The notes under the pieces were generated by a model. It was given only the letters and a program-made list of their open reading frames with translations. It was not told the origin of the DNA and ran no database searches. A stretch of DNA of 9,441 bases, taken from positions 1 to 9,441 of the forward strand of contig CAKSPL010000036.1 of assembly GCA_934481325.1 (NCBI GenBank). The letters are read 5' to 3'. Origin of the DNA: an uncultured Eubacteriales bacterium (GTDB lineage Bacteria > Bacillota > Clostridia > Oscillospirales > CAG-272). Made by a program: the position numbers and the translations under genes. Positions 1-6,207 of the stretch are shown piece after piece; position 1 is the stretch's first letter; every line of letters starts with the position of its first letter.

Positions 1-1
1 G

Positions 2-79
2 GAATTCCGTTTCGGCATCCGACTCCTGCCGGCATTGGTCAATGACATCTGCCCCTACTCCGAGGCAAAACGGAAATAA
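2..79 (+). CDS. Possible 3' end of a convergent plus-strand gene (partial, unidentified)
   Basis: From base 2 a frame reads 25 codons and stops with TAA at 77-79; the start lies outside the window. The peptide ends LVNDICPYSEAKRK, an ordinary charged protein C-terminus, and its codons favour C or G in the third position (GTC, GAC, ATC, TGC, CCC, TAC, TCC), as in the recognised genes here. A strong hairpin begins 5 nt after the stop, where an intrinsic terminator is expected. The gene would converge on the LRR gene. The fragment is too short to assign a family. The main alternative is a chance open frame at the window edge. Confidence 0.45.
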   Translation, partial: EFRFGIRLLPALVNDICPYSEAKRK

Positions 80-84
80 CGCAA

Positions 85-118
85 CGCCCCCGCAAAGCCG
101 TTTGGCTTTGCGGGGGCG
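85..118. terminator. Strong GC-rich hairpin, probable bidirectional terminator between convergent genes
   Basis: A perfect 15-bp inverted repeat (CGCCCCCGCAAAGCC at 85-99, its complement at 104-118) closes a 4-nt loop. On the plus strand it starts 5 nt after the stop of the partial gene and is followed by the T-rich stretch ATTTGCTTT. On the minus strand it lies about 140 nt beyond the LRR stop and is followed by TTGCGTTATTTCC. Neither T-tract is long, so termination would depend on the very stable stem. Position between convergent genes supports use from both sides. Confidence 0.6.
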
Positions 119-128
119 CATTTGCTTT

Positions 129-266
129 GCGCGGTTCACATTTTGCGCGGTTCTTTACCGCGCGATTCTTTCCCGCGCAATTTTAGATTCGTGCGCGGTT
201 CTTATTCTGCGCAGTTCCTATTCCGCGCGGTTTTTGTTCCGCGCGATTTTTTTGTTATTCCGCGGG
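129..266. repeat. Degenerate short tandem repeat, about 16-bp period, 8-9 units
   Basis: A GCGC core recurs at 129, 145, 160, 175, 193, 209, 225 and 241, with a weaker ninth copy (GCGGG) at 262. Spacings are 16, 15, 15, 18, 16, 16, 16 and 21 bases. The plus-strand unit is roughly GCGCGGTTC followed by 5-8 T-rich bases; in LRR-mRNA sense it is GAACCGCGC with an A-rich linker. Several copies include the palindrome CGCG or CCGCGCGG (223-230). The weak ninth copy overlaps the LRR stop codon. Units are too short and too close for CRISPR. The role is unknown: a 3'-UTR element, a protein-binding array or slippage-derived repeat are all possible. Confidence 0.75.
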
Positions 267-2216
267 TACCCATACGGCGTACAGCACGGTGCCGGGGATG
301 AGGGTTTTCCGCTCCTCGTCCGTCAGCACAAGTCCGTCCTTTGCAAGGTATACCGCCTCGCCGCCCTTTTCGGTAGCAAAACCGACAAAGGTATACCCCG
401 CGCGGGTCGGCACGGGAATCGCGGCGGGCAAACTCATTTTTTGCTCTCCGTCTGCCGTTTCAAAGCAGGTCACCTTCAATTGTTCCAGATAGACCGTGCC
501 GTTTTCCTCGCCAAAGGTGCAATTATAAATCACCGGGGTTTCACTTGCCCAATCGGGGTATTTCTTCTGATCGGAAGACAGATACCATCCTGCGGGAATT
601 TCCCCTGCTTTTGCCGTGGTATAAACGGCACTACAACCGGTAAACGCGCCCGTCTCTATCGTTTCCACAGTATCGGGCAACAGTACGGTAAGCCCGGTAC
701 AATAGTAAAACGCACTTCCCCGAATAGATTTTACGTTGCGGGGAATGACGATGCAGGCGGTATGTATATGCCGATAAAAGCAATAACCGACGGCTTCCAC
801 CCACTCGGGAATCACCGCGTTTTTTGTACCGAACACCGCGGTTTTATCCGCTTTTGTAATCAGGCAGTTTCCCTCCGCGCAAAACACGGGGTTTTCCGGG
901 GAAACCGTGATTTTTTCCAGATTCGGGATTGCCTCAAAAGTTCCGGATTTCACGCCGGTAAAAGAAGCCGGCAGGTTTAATTCCGTTAATAATAAGCACT
1001 CCGCAAAAACCGTATATTTGCTGTAATACTCAATGTGAAATGTGGAGTTAGAGCCACCGATATTTTTTAGGTTTTCCCCAAAGGTAACTGACCGAAGGTC
1101 GGTGCAACGGTAAAATGCCCCATTGAAAATCGTAGTTACCGAAGAGGGGATTGTGATTTCGGTAAGCCCCTCACTTTTGGCAAATGCCTCCTCCGCAATG
1201 CCGGCTACGCCTGCCGGAATGGTGCTGTGCCGGTTGCCGAATATCACCGCGTTGATACTTCGGTCAATCACGCAGTTTTTTTCACTGCGATATCTGGGGT
1301 TTCCCTGTGCCACCGTCATAGAGCGCATAGCGTTGCACCCGGAAAAGGCACCTGCCCAAATTGTGGTAACCGTTTTCGGAATGATGACTGCCTCCAAAGC
1401 GGTACAATCCTCAAATGCCTGAGATTTAATTTCTTTTATTCCTTCGGGCAATTCGATATGCTTCAGCGAGGCGCATCCCGCAAATGCCTGAGCACCTATC
1501 AGCCTGCACTCCTTTGGCATTTTGACAAAGCTCAGCGAGATACAATCCCGAAATGCCTCGGTAAAAATACCCTCTGCCTGTTCCGGCAGGATGATTTTTT
1601 GCAAGCCGGTACAGCCTTTGAAGCCGACAATCGACATTTTCTTAGTGTCCGCCGGAAAAATTACCCCGGTAATTTCCGTACAATTGAGGAAAGAATATAC
1701 ACTGATGTCGGAAATCGGTTTTCCATCCTCCGGATGCACCGAGGGGATCAGCGCAATTCCGTGGGGGTTTTTATCCCGGGCAACGCTGACCCTGTAGCCG
1801 GTACGATAGGGCACATATTCCCATTCCACATCCGAGCGCATCTGATAGACCAATGCATCTGACCACATCGGCGGCACTTCTCCGTTTTTGGCGCAAACCC
1901 GCACCACATAGTCCTGCTCCCGTGTAAAGTATTCAAACGCATCAAAATAATTCTCTTTTACCGTATAGTCGTTTCCGCTGATTTGCACCGTGTATTCCGT
2001 GGCATTTTCCACCACATCCCAGTAAATAACACTTTCGCTTACACGAAGGTTGCCGGGGGCAACGAGTGTGGCAATCTTTCTGCCATCTTCCCCCCCGTCA
2101 GGCTCTTTCTCACAGGAAGCAAACACGCAAGCAAGCAACAACGCCGCAAAACAGGCAAACACCGGAAAAATGCGCCTTGCCCGTCTTTTTTCAATTTCCG
2201 CCTTTGTGTGTATCAT
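255..2216 (-). CDS. BspA-type leucine-rich repeat lipoprotein with FN3-like and Listeria-Bacteroides repeat domains
   Basis: This 653-aa protein is probably a surface lipoprotein for adhesion or ligand binding; no catalytic motif was seen. Basic residues precede a hydrophobic stretch (about 16-31) and a lipobox-like FASC with Cys35; Phe at -3 is less usual than Leu. Residues about 50-125 look like a fibronectin type III fold. About 150-535 are BspA-type (LRR_5) repeats with recurrent AF..C..L..I.IP patterns. Two island cassettes occur inside them, around 306-335 and 442-470, each with NP, then NC(V/L)I, then FG and IP. Residues about 600-649 match the Listeria-Bacteroides (InlB-type) repeat: RAGYTFVGF, ending in LYAVW. 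No LPXTG motif or C-terminal membrane segment was seen, so anchoring would be through the lipid. The start is set by AAGGAGG at 2222-2228, 5 nt upstream. The gene is monocistronic, with its own promoter near 2414-2442. Family call is firm; the ligand is unknown. Confidence 0.93.
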   Translation of the reverse strand: MIHTKAEIEKRRARRIFPVFACFAALLLACVFASCEKEPDGGEDGRKIATLVAPGNLRVSESVIYWDVVENATEYTVQISGNDYTVKENYFDAFEYFTREQDYVVRVCAKNGEVPPMWSDALVYQMRSDVEWEYVPYRTGYRVSVARDKNPHGIALIPSVHPEDGKPISDISVYSFLNCTEITGVIFPADTKKMSIVGFKGCTGLQKIILPEQAEGIFTEAFRDCISLSFVKMPKECRLIGAQAFAGCASLKHIELPEGIKEIKSQAFEDCTALEAVIIPKTVTTIWAGAFSGCNAMRSMTVAQGNPRYRSEKNCVIDRSINAVIFGNRHSTIPAGVAGIAEEAFAKSEGLTEITIPSSVTTIFNGAFYRCTDLRSVTFGENLKNIGGSNSTFHIEYYSKYTVFAECLLLTELNLPASFTGVKSGTFEAIPNLEKITVSPENPVFCAEGNCLITKADKTAVFGTKNAVIPEWVEAVGYCFYRHIHTACIVIPRNVKSIRGSAFYYCTGLTVLLPDTVETIETGAFTGCSAVYTTAKAGEIPAGWYLSSDQKKYPDWASETPVIYNCTFGEENGTVYLEQLKVTCFETADGEQKMSLPAAIPVPTRAGYTFVGFATEKGGEAVYLAKDGLVLTDEERKTLIPGTVLYAVWVPAE

Positions 2217-2221
2217 AATCT

Positions 2222-2228
2222 CCTCCTT
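2222..2228 (-). promoter_or_regulatory. Ribosome binding site of the LRR lipoprotein gene
   Basis: In mRNA sense the site reads AAGGAGG, fully complementary to the usual anti-Shine-Dalgarno core, with 5 nt to the ATG at 2216. It fixes the start codon and predicts efficient initiation. Confidence 0.9.
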
Positions 2229-2254
2229 GTTGACGCAATGTAATGGTTATAACA

Positions 2255-2282
2255 CGGCGCGGCGGGATTCCCCGCCGCGCCG
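2255..2282 (-). promoter_or_regulatory. Very stable GC hairpin in the LRR gene leader
   Basis: A perfect 12-bp inverted repeat made only of G and C (CGGCGCGGCGGG at 2255-2266, complement at 2271-2282) closes a 4-nt loop. In the LRR transcript it ends 26 nt before the Shine-Dalgarno sequence. It is not followed by a T-run on either strand (GTGTTATAACC on the minus strand), so a standard intrinsic terminator is unlikely. It could stabilise the mRNA, act as an attenuator arm, or block polymerase or nuclease. The structure is seen; the function is inferred. Confidence 0.6.
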
Positions 2283-2291
2283 CGAGTTTAC

Positions 2292-2361
2292 GGATAAATT
2301 GTTGCGGTTATACTTCCCCCCACAAATTTATATCCAAATAAAAGCACATTGGTCATAACCG
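2292..2361 (-). promoter_or_regulatory. Candidate structured segment of the LRR leader (alternative or pseudoknotted stems)
   Basis: Two complementary pairings interleave in the transcript. CGGTTAT (complement of 2355-2361) can pair with ATAACCG (complement of 2305-2311). GGATATAAATT (complement of 2325-2335) can pair, with bulges, with AATTTATCC (complement of 2292-2300). In order they run 5'A-5'B-3'A-3'B, so they would be mutually exclusive or form a pseudoknot. A 7-bp match is expected by chance about once in a leader this size, so the evidence is weak. No known riboswitch class was recognised. Confidence 0.25.
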
Positions 2362-2413
2362 TATCGAATCGTCTTTCAAAAAGTAACAAAACACATCCGG
2401 TAAAGTTTTTAAT

Positions 2414-2442
2414 ATTATACTGAATTGTTTTTGATTCGTCAA
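2414..2442 (-). promoter_or_regulatory. Sigma-A promoter of the LRR lipoprotein gene
   Basis: In minus-strand sense, TTGACG (complement of 2437-2442) is followed by a 17-bp spacer and TATAAT (complement of 2414-2419). The -10 box is perfect consensus, the -35 box matches five of six bases, and the spacer is AT-rich. Initiation would fall near 2407, giving a leader of about 190 nt, unusually long for a simple gene. The promoter lies about 40 nt beyond the PHP-gene terminator, so LRR expression is separate from it. Confidence 0.88.
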
Positions 2443-2481
2443 GAGCTTTTTGAAATTTTTATAAACAAAAAATTCATTTTT

Positions 2482-2520
2482 GGAAAAATACGGGGGAATC
2501 CGACCGGATTCCCCCGTATT
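2482..2520 (-). terminator. Intrinsic terminator of the PHP hydrolase gene
   Basis: An inverted repeat of up to 16 bp (2487-2502 with 2505-2520) is followed on the minus strand by a T-run (TATTTTTCC), the layout of a Rho-independent terminator. It begins 22 nt after the TAA stop of the PHP gene. No plus-strand gene needs it. Confidence 0.88.
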
Positions 2521-2542
2521 CGTTTCGGCGCGATGGCACCCG

Positions 2543-5500
2543 TTATTTTTTCTCCCACAGGAGGTCTTTTACGGCGGCAAGCGCACCCGCCACCAGCTGT
2601 GCCGCTTCAAACGGCACCAACGGTGCGTGCAAAAGGCGCGTGACCCACGGCTTCTTTTTCCCGTTATCGGTGCCTGCCGCGCTTTCGCCGTGCGCGGGGC
2701 ATTCCACGGTAAGCGGTACCTGTGCGGCAGAGAGCTTTCCGGGCGGCAACGGCTCTTTCTCCGCGGGCAGCTCCCGCACGGTGGCGGTCATTCCCGGATT
2801 CTGCGCGTAGCGGATCGGCACGTCGGTTACAATATTATTATGCCGGTCACAATAGCACCCGTACGGCGCGCGGGAAAGCAATTCCCCGCCCCGGGTCAGG
2901 TCCATCCGCCTGCCGAACGGCTCGGCATTCAGAATTGCCGTTTCGGTAATCAGAAGATCCTCCCCCTCTATCAGAGAGGTGCCGTAGCGTGCATTGAAAT
3001 CTGCCGCGGTCAGCCCACTGCCCGCGGGGCGTTGCCACACCGTGAGTACCGAGGTGGGCGGAATGCTCCCTCCCTCAAAATTCAGAATATGCGCGGGGAT
3101 GGGCTGTTTGCCAAGCGTTTCTCTCAGCTTTAAGGAATACCCCGAAATTGCAACTTTCTCCGCCGTCGGATTGCAAATTTCAACGTACGGGAACGGATTG
3201 GCAATTTGCTTGCCGTCCTTTTCCACGGGCGAGGTCAGCGGGAGCAAAGCCGAAATATACAGGGGGCTTAACAGCAGATACGCCGTGTCCGCATAGCGTT
3301 TTTTGCCGACACTGCCCGAAACAACCGCGCTCAATCGGCAGTTACCCGGCACATCGGGGAATCCGTAGGTCAGCGTGCGCGCCTCGCCCGGCTGGAGTTT
3401 GCCCACATTCACGGTGGCATAGGGTGCCAGTGTGCGCAGTTCAAACCCATCGGCGGGGGAAAGATAGAAATCCACCTGAACATCGTTCATCTGCCTTACG
3501 GCATCATTGCGGACGGTGAGCTTTGCGCCGTGACAATCTCTCCCGCCGTTCGAAACGCCGCAGGTGAAGTCGGTAATATTCAGAAAATCGCGCCCCGTAA
3601 CAAACACAGGTGCCGTAACGGTATAGGTTTTGCCGTTGACCATCCGGATATAATAATAATCAAAGTCCGAGTCCAGCTCCACCTGCCACACGAAATCCCT
3701 CCTGGCACCCACGGCGATATGAGCCACCACGATGTTATCCTCACTTACCAGCTGTAAAAGCCCCAGTCCCTGCTCGTTTTTCGTATGCACCTCCACACTG
3801 ACCGTCAGCTTTTCGGGGGCATACAGGGTGGAGCCGAGCCACTCTCCGTTGACCTTATAATACAGCTCGGTAGTGCGATCCTCGGTGGAATAGGTGCGGC
3901 GGCGGCGCATTGCATCCAGGATATTTTCCCTGGAAAGCGACGGCGCGAGAACCACGCCGCAACCGTTGGTGGCACGCGTCCAATCCGGACGGTGATTATC
4001 CTCATTATAAACGGGTGCGGTATGCCAGCCGAGGGACAGCATCAGGGCATATTCACTGTCATAGGCGGCACCGCGGATTTCCGCAAGGCACACCAGCCGG
4101 TCGATTTCCGGATCGTGCCAGGCGTAATCGTTGAAGTTGCCCCAGCACGCCCCGGGATGGTTGAACATTGCCACAGCCTCCGGGTGTTTTTTCAGCTTTT
4201 CGTAAAAGGCGGGCAAATCCACCGTGTTGATCATCCGCTCGTAAAAATCCGTACCAAGGACGTTCATATGCCCCCAGTAACCGGTTTTGTTGTTCCAGGA
4301 CATTTCAAAGCCCCACACCGAGGCGAAATTCCCGGGGCGGTTATAACGGTCGGAAAGGGCTTGTTGCGCCGCATAGCGGTCAGGCGTGACCAAATGGGAA
4401 TGATCGGTGACCGCAAAGAAATCCACCTGTCCTTTTTCTTTGGCAAAGCGGATGGCATCCTCCGGGGTTCCCGACCCGTCGGAATCCCCGGTATGGCAAT
4501 GAACCTGTCCGATAAAGCAGTGCATCCGCGCCCCTTTGCCGATGGCAAACAGCACCTTGCGATAGGTGCGGTTGCCGAGCTTGTCCCTCAGGGTCAATTC
4601 CACGGTGTGCTTGCCGAAGGCAAGCGGCTTGCGCGGCACGAATTGCACGGTGTTTTCCTGCCACACTGCCTCGTCGGTGACATTGCGCCCGTCAAGGCAC
4701 AGGGTTGAACGGGTAAAATCCACCCCGGAACGATCCGAAAAACGCGCCGTGAGCGTGGGGAGCAGTTCTTTTTCCAGCACCTGCCCGTCCGCGGGGAACA
4801 AAGAAAGCAGGCGGGGGCCGCAATGGTCAAACAGGCGCGCGGTGACCGGATGCTCGGGAGTGCCGAGCTGTGCGGTATCCGTGCCGCCGGAAACCTGTGC
4901 GTAATATTCCAGCGTTTCCAGCGGCTCCGCCACGGCGGCGGAAACCCGCACCTCAAAATAGCCGTCCGCATTGCATTCGGGGTAATACTCCGTATACTCG
5001 CCCGCCGCGTTTTTCAGCCAAAGGCGGGGGTAATCGGTGCGTTCACCCAATGCGGCAAAGGTTACGCGAAGCTCCCCGCCGCTGTACGCCGCTTCCCCGT
5101 CCGGGAAAACCGGCATCAATGCGGGGGCGGCAGGGGATGTGGCATCCGGATAACCCCCTGCGGGGTCGGCATAGCCGGGGGTCGGTGTGCGGAATGCCCC
5201 GTAGAGCTTTGCGTGTGACGGTGCGGCGGGATCGGGAGTCCAAATTGCCGCACGGTGGAAAAAGACATCGTGGTACGGCTCGTTTCTGTTGATATCCACC
5301 CGATAAAAAGCATCCGCCTGCGTGCCGTCCGCAGGTGCCAGAAAATAGGACACGGGGTGCGTCCGCTGGAAGGGTTCAAAACAGCCGTTTCTCAGCACGT
5401 ACCTGCCCGTTTTGGGATCCGGCTCGGTCACATCGCATTCCAAATACAGCACGCCGTGTCCTTCCGGATCGTTGCAGCATCCGGGGCTGAGCTTTTCCAA

Positions 5501-6076
5501 TTCGGCAAAAAATGCCTCCTTGCCCTCCCGATAGCCTTTGTTTGTTTTCACATCGGGAGTCAGGAACCGCAGGATTGCCGGAGTATGGGGCGGCAAAACG
5601 CTCACGCCCTCCCCCACTGCCAGCGGATTGCGGAAATTACCTGCTACATCCGGGCGATCCATCAGAAGCGAATATGCGGAAAGGTCCAATGCCCGGTCGG
5701 TGGTATTGAAAATCTCAAAATACGCCGCAACGCCCCCCCACAAAAAGGTTTCGGTGATAATCAGGGGCGGCAGAGTCTTCGGCTGTGTGAGGGGAACGGT
5801 ATAGCTCCCACTCTCCTCGCCACCGCAGGAAAAACGGTAGTTCAGCTCCGTGCCGTTCAGCCTTTCGGCGGGGATTTCGGCACGAAACAGCGTAAAGCTG
5901 TCCTCGGTAACGATTCCGTCCTCAGGGAGCATCCGGATGCAAAACGAGCCTTCCCCCGCATCGGCAAGCAATTCCACGGTGGGAAACAGCTCCTCGCCGT
6001 CCCTTTTTAGCATCCGAACCGTCAGGCTTCTCCCGCGCGGTGCAAAAACGGCGGGCGAGTGATAGCAATCCAACAT
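2543..6076 (-). CDS. PHP-domain metallohydrolase (CehA/McbA-like) with lamin-tail-like and Ig-like domains on both sides
   Basis: This 1177-aa protein carries a PHP-type catalytic domain at about 515-735. Candidate metal ligands are H526-x-H528, T557-D558-H559, E591 in GFE, H603 in WGHMN, H640 in FNHPG and D693-x-H695. PHP enzymes hydrolyse phosphoesters or related bonds with two or three metal ions; the substrate here is unknown. Before it lie an Ig-like start (1-95), a lamin-tail-like domain (about 104-300: IITE, then YFEIFN, then LDLSAYSL) and two Ig-like domains (about 320-415, 420-512). After it lie Ig-like or CARDB-like beta domains (about 750-935) and a second lamin-tail-like domain (about 938-1075: YVEICN, then ISGYSL). 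No signal peptide, membrane span or LPXTG was seen; the last 30 residues could form an amphipathic helix. The start has AAGGAG 5 nt upstream. Longer in-frame starts are unlikely because the one at 6175 lies upstream of the promoter. Monocistronic. Confidence 0.92.
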   Translation of the reverse strand: MLDCYHSPAVFAPRGRSLTVRMLKRDGEELFPTVELLADAGEGSFCIRMLPEDGIVTEDSFTLFRAEIPAERLNGTELNYRFSCGGEESGSYTVPLTQPKTLPPLIITETFLWGGVAAYFEIFNTTDRALDLSAYSLLMDRPDVAGNFRNPLAVGEGVSVLPPHTPAILRFLTPDVKTNKGYREGKEAFFAELEKLSPGCCNDPEGHGVLYLECDVTEPDPKTGRYVLRNGCFEPFQRTHPVSYFLAPADGTQADAFYRVDINRNEPYHDVFFHRAAIWTPDPAAPSHAKLYGAFRTPTPGYADPAGGYPDATSPAAPALMPVFPDGEAAYSGGELRVTFAALGERTDYPRLWLKNAAGEYTEYYPECNADGYFEVRVSAAVAEPLETLEYYAQVSGGTDTAQLGTPEHPVTARLFDHCGPRLLSLFPADGQVLEKELLPTLTARFSDRSGVDFTRSTLCLDGRNVTDEAVWQENTVQFVPRKPLAFGKHTVELTLRDKLGNRTYRKVLFAIGKGARMHCFIGQVHCHTGDSDGSGTPEDAIRFAKEKGQVDFFAVTDHSHLVTPDRYAAQQALSDRYNRPGNFASVWGFEMSWNNKTGYWGHMNVLGTDFYERMINTVDLPAFYEKLKKHPEAVAMFNHPGACWGNFNDYAWHDPEIDRLVCLAEIRGAAYDSEYALMLSLGWHTAPVYNEDNHRPDWTRATNGCGVVLAPSLSRENILDAMRRRRTYSTEDRTTELYYKVNGEWLGSTLYAPEKLTVSVEVHTKNEQGLGLLQLVSEDNIVVAHIAVGARRDFVWQVELDSDFDYYYIRMVNGKTYTVTAPVFVTGRDFLNITDFTCGVSNGGRDCHGAKLTVRNDAVRQMNDVQVDFYLSPADGFELRTLAPYATVNVGKLQPGEARTLTYGFPDVPGNCRLSAVVSGSVGKKRYADTAYLLLSPLYISALLPLTSPVEKDGKQIANPFPYVEICNPTAEKVAISGYSLKLRETLGKQPIPAHILNFEGGSIPPTSVLTVWQRPAGSGLTAADFNARYGTSLIEGEDLLITETAILNAEPFGRRMDLTRGGELLSRAPYGCYCDRHNNIVTDVPIRYAQNPGMTATVRELPAEKEPLPPGKLSAAQVPLTVECPAHGESAAGTDNGKKKPWVTRLLHAPLVPFEAAQLVAGALAAVKDLLWEKK

Positions 6077-6081
6077 TTTTT

Positions 6082-6087
6082 CTCCTT
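6082..6087 (-). promoter_or_regulatory. Ribosome binding site that decides the start of the PHP gene
   Basis: In mRNA sense AAGGAG is followed by five A and then the ATG at 6076. The frame stays open upstream to an ATG at 6175, but that codon lies 5' of the -35 box and so outside the predicted transcript. This site therefore selects MLDCYH as the N-terminus. Confidence 0.88.
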
Positions 6088-6091
6088 CCGC

Positions 6092-6114
6092 GGATGTGCG
6101 GCACCGGCACATCC
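6092..6114 (-). promoter_or_regulatory. Hairpin directly upstream of the PHP-gene Shine-Dalgarno sequence
   Basis: A perfect 8-bp inverted repeat (GGATGTGC at 6092-6099, GCACATCC at 6107-6114) closes a 7-nt loop. It fills much of the roughly 50-nt leader and ends 4 nt before AAGGAG. It has no T-run, so it is not a terminator. It may protect the 5' end or affect ribosome loading. The structure is clear but the function is inferred. Confidence 0.5.
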
Positions 6115-6134
6115 TGCATTTTCCTCTTGCGTTC

Positions 6135-6163
6135 AGTATACCATTTCCCGGTGCGCTTTTCAA
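6135..6163 (-). promoter_or_regulatory. Sigma-A promoter of the PHP hydrolase gene
   Basis: In minus-strand sense, TTGAAA (complement of 6158-6163) is separated by exactly 17 bp from TATACT (complement of 6135-6140). Initiation is expected near 6128, giving a leader of about 50 nt. The -35 box lies only 10 bp beyond the T-tract of the preceding terminator, so the PHP gene has its own promoter insulated from the upstream operon. Confidence 0.85.
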
Positions 6164-6173
6164 GCCCGAACTC

Positions 6174-6200
6174 AAAAAAGGCTGAGAAAACTCAGCCTTT
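6174..6200 (-). terminator. Intrinsic terminator of the membrane protein-lipoprotein operon
   Basis: In minus-strand sense AAAGGCTGAG, a TTTT loop and CTCAGCCTTT form a perfect 10-bp stem (6177-6186 with 6191-6200) running into six T residues. It starts 7 nt after the lipoprotein stop codon. This is a textbook Rho-independent terminator. The A-tract on its other flank could allow weak function on the plus strand, but no plus-strand gene is present. Confidence 0.93.
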
Positions 6201-6207
6201 GGGGTTG

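Noticed and set aside
129..266. CRISPR array
   Set aside because: Repeats of about 9 bp with 6-9 bp linkers are far below CRISPR repeat and spacer sizes, and no cas gene is present.
42..980. 312-codon plus-strand open frame starting before the tandem repeat
   Set aside because: It reads through the hairpin and the repeat, giving a quasi-periodic Cys/Arg/Ala/Ile segment, and then antisense of the LRR gene. No Shine-Dalgarno sequence; best explained by chance.
2255..2282. GC hairpin as an intrinsic terminator
   Set aside because: Neither strand has a T-run after the stem, and the PHP gene already has a clear terminator at 2482-2520.
2425..2643. 72-codon plus-strand frame across the PHP terminator
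   Set aside because: It crosses the terminator inverted repeat and the 3' end of the PHP gene and has no ribosome binding site or gene-like composition.
3785..4708. 307-codon plus-strand open frame opposite the PHP catalytic domain
   Set aside because: It lies over codons for conserved metal-binding residues on the other strand, has His/Gly/Arg-rich composition and no initiation signal.
5922..6119. Small 65-codon frame starting in the PHP leader, with GAGG close to its ATG
   Set aside because: GAGG is only 3 nt from the ATG, the frame overlaps the hairpin and the true start, and the product has an Arg-rich, out-of-frame character.
6077..6175. Longer N-terminus of the PHP protein starting at 6175
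   Set aside because: The ATG at 6175 lies upstream of the -35 box, so it is not in the predicted transcript. The extra residues resemble no signal peptide, and AAGGAG sits at the internal ATG.
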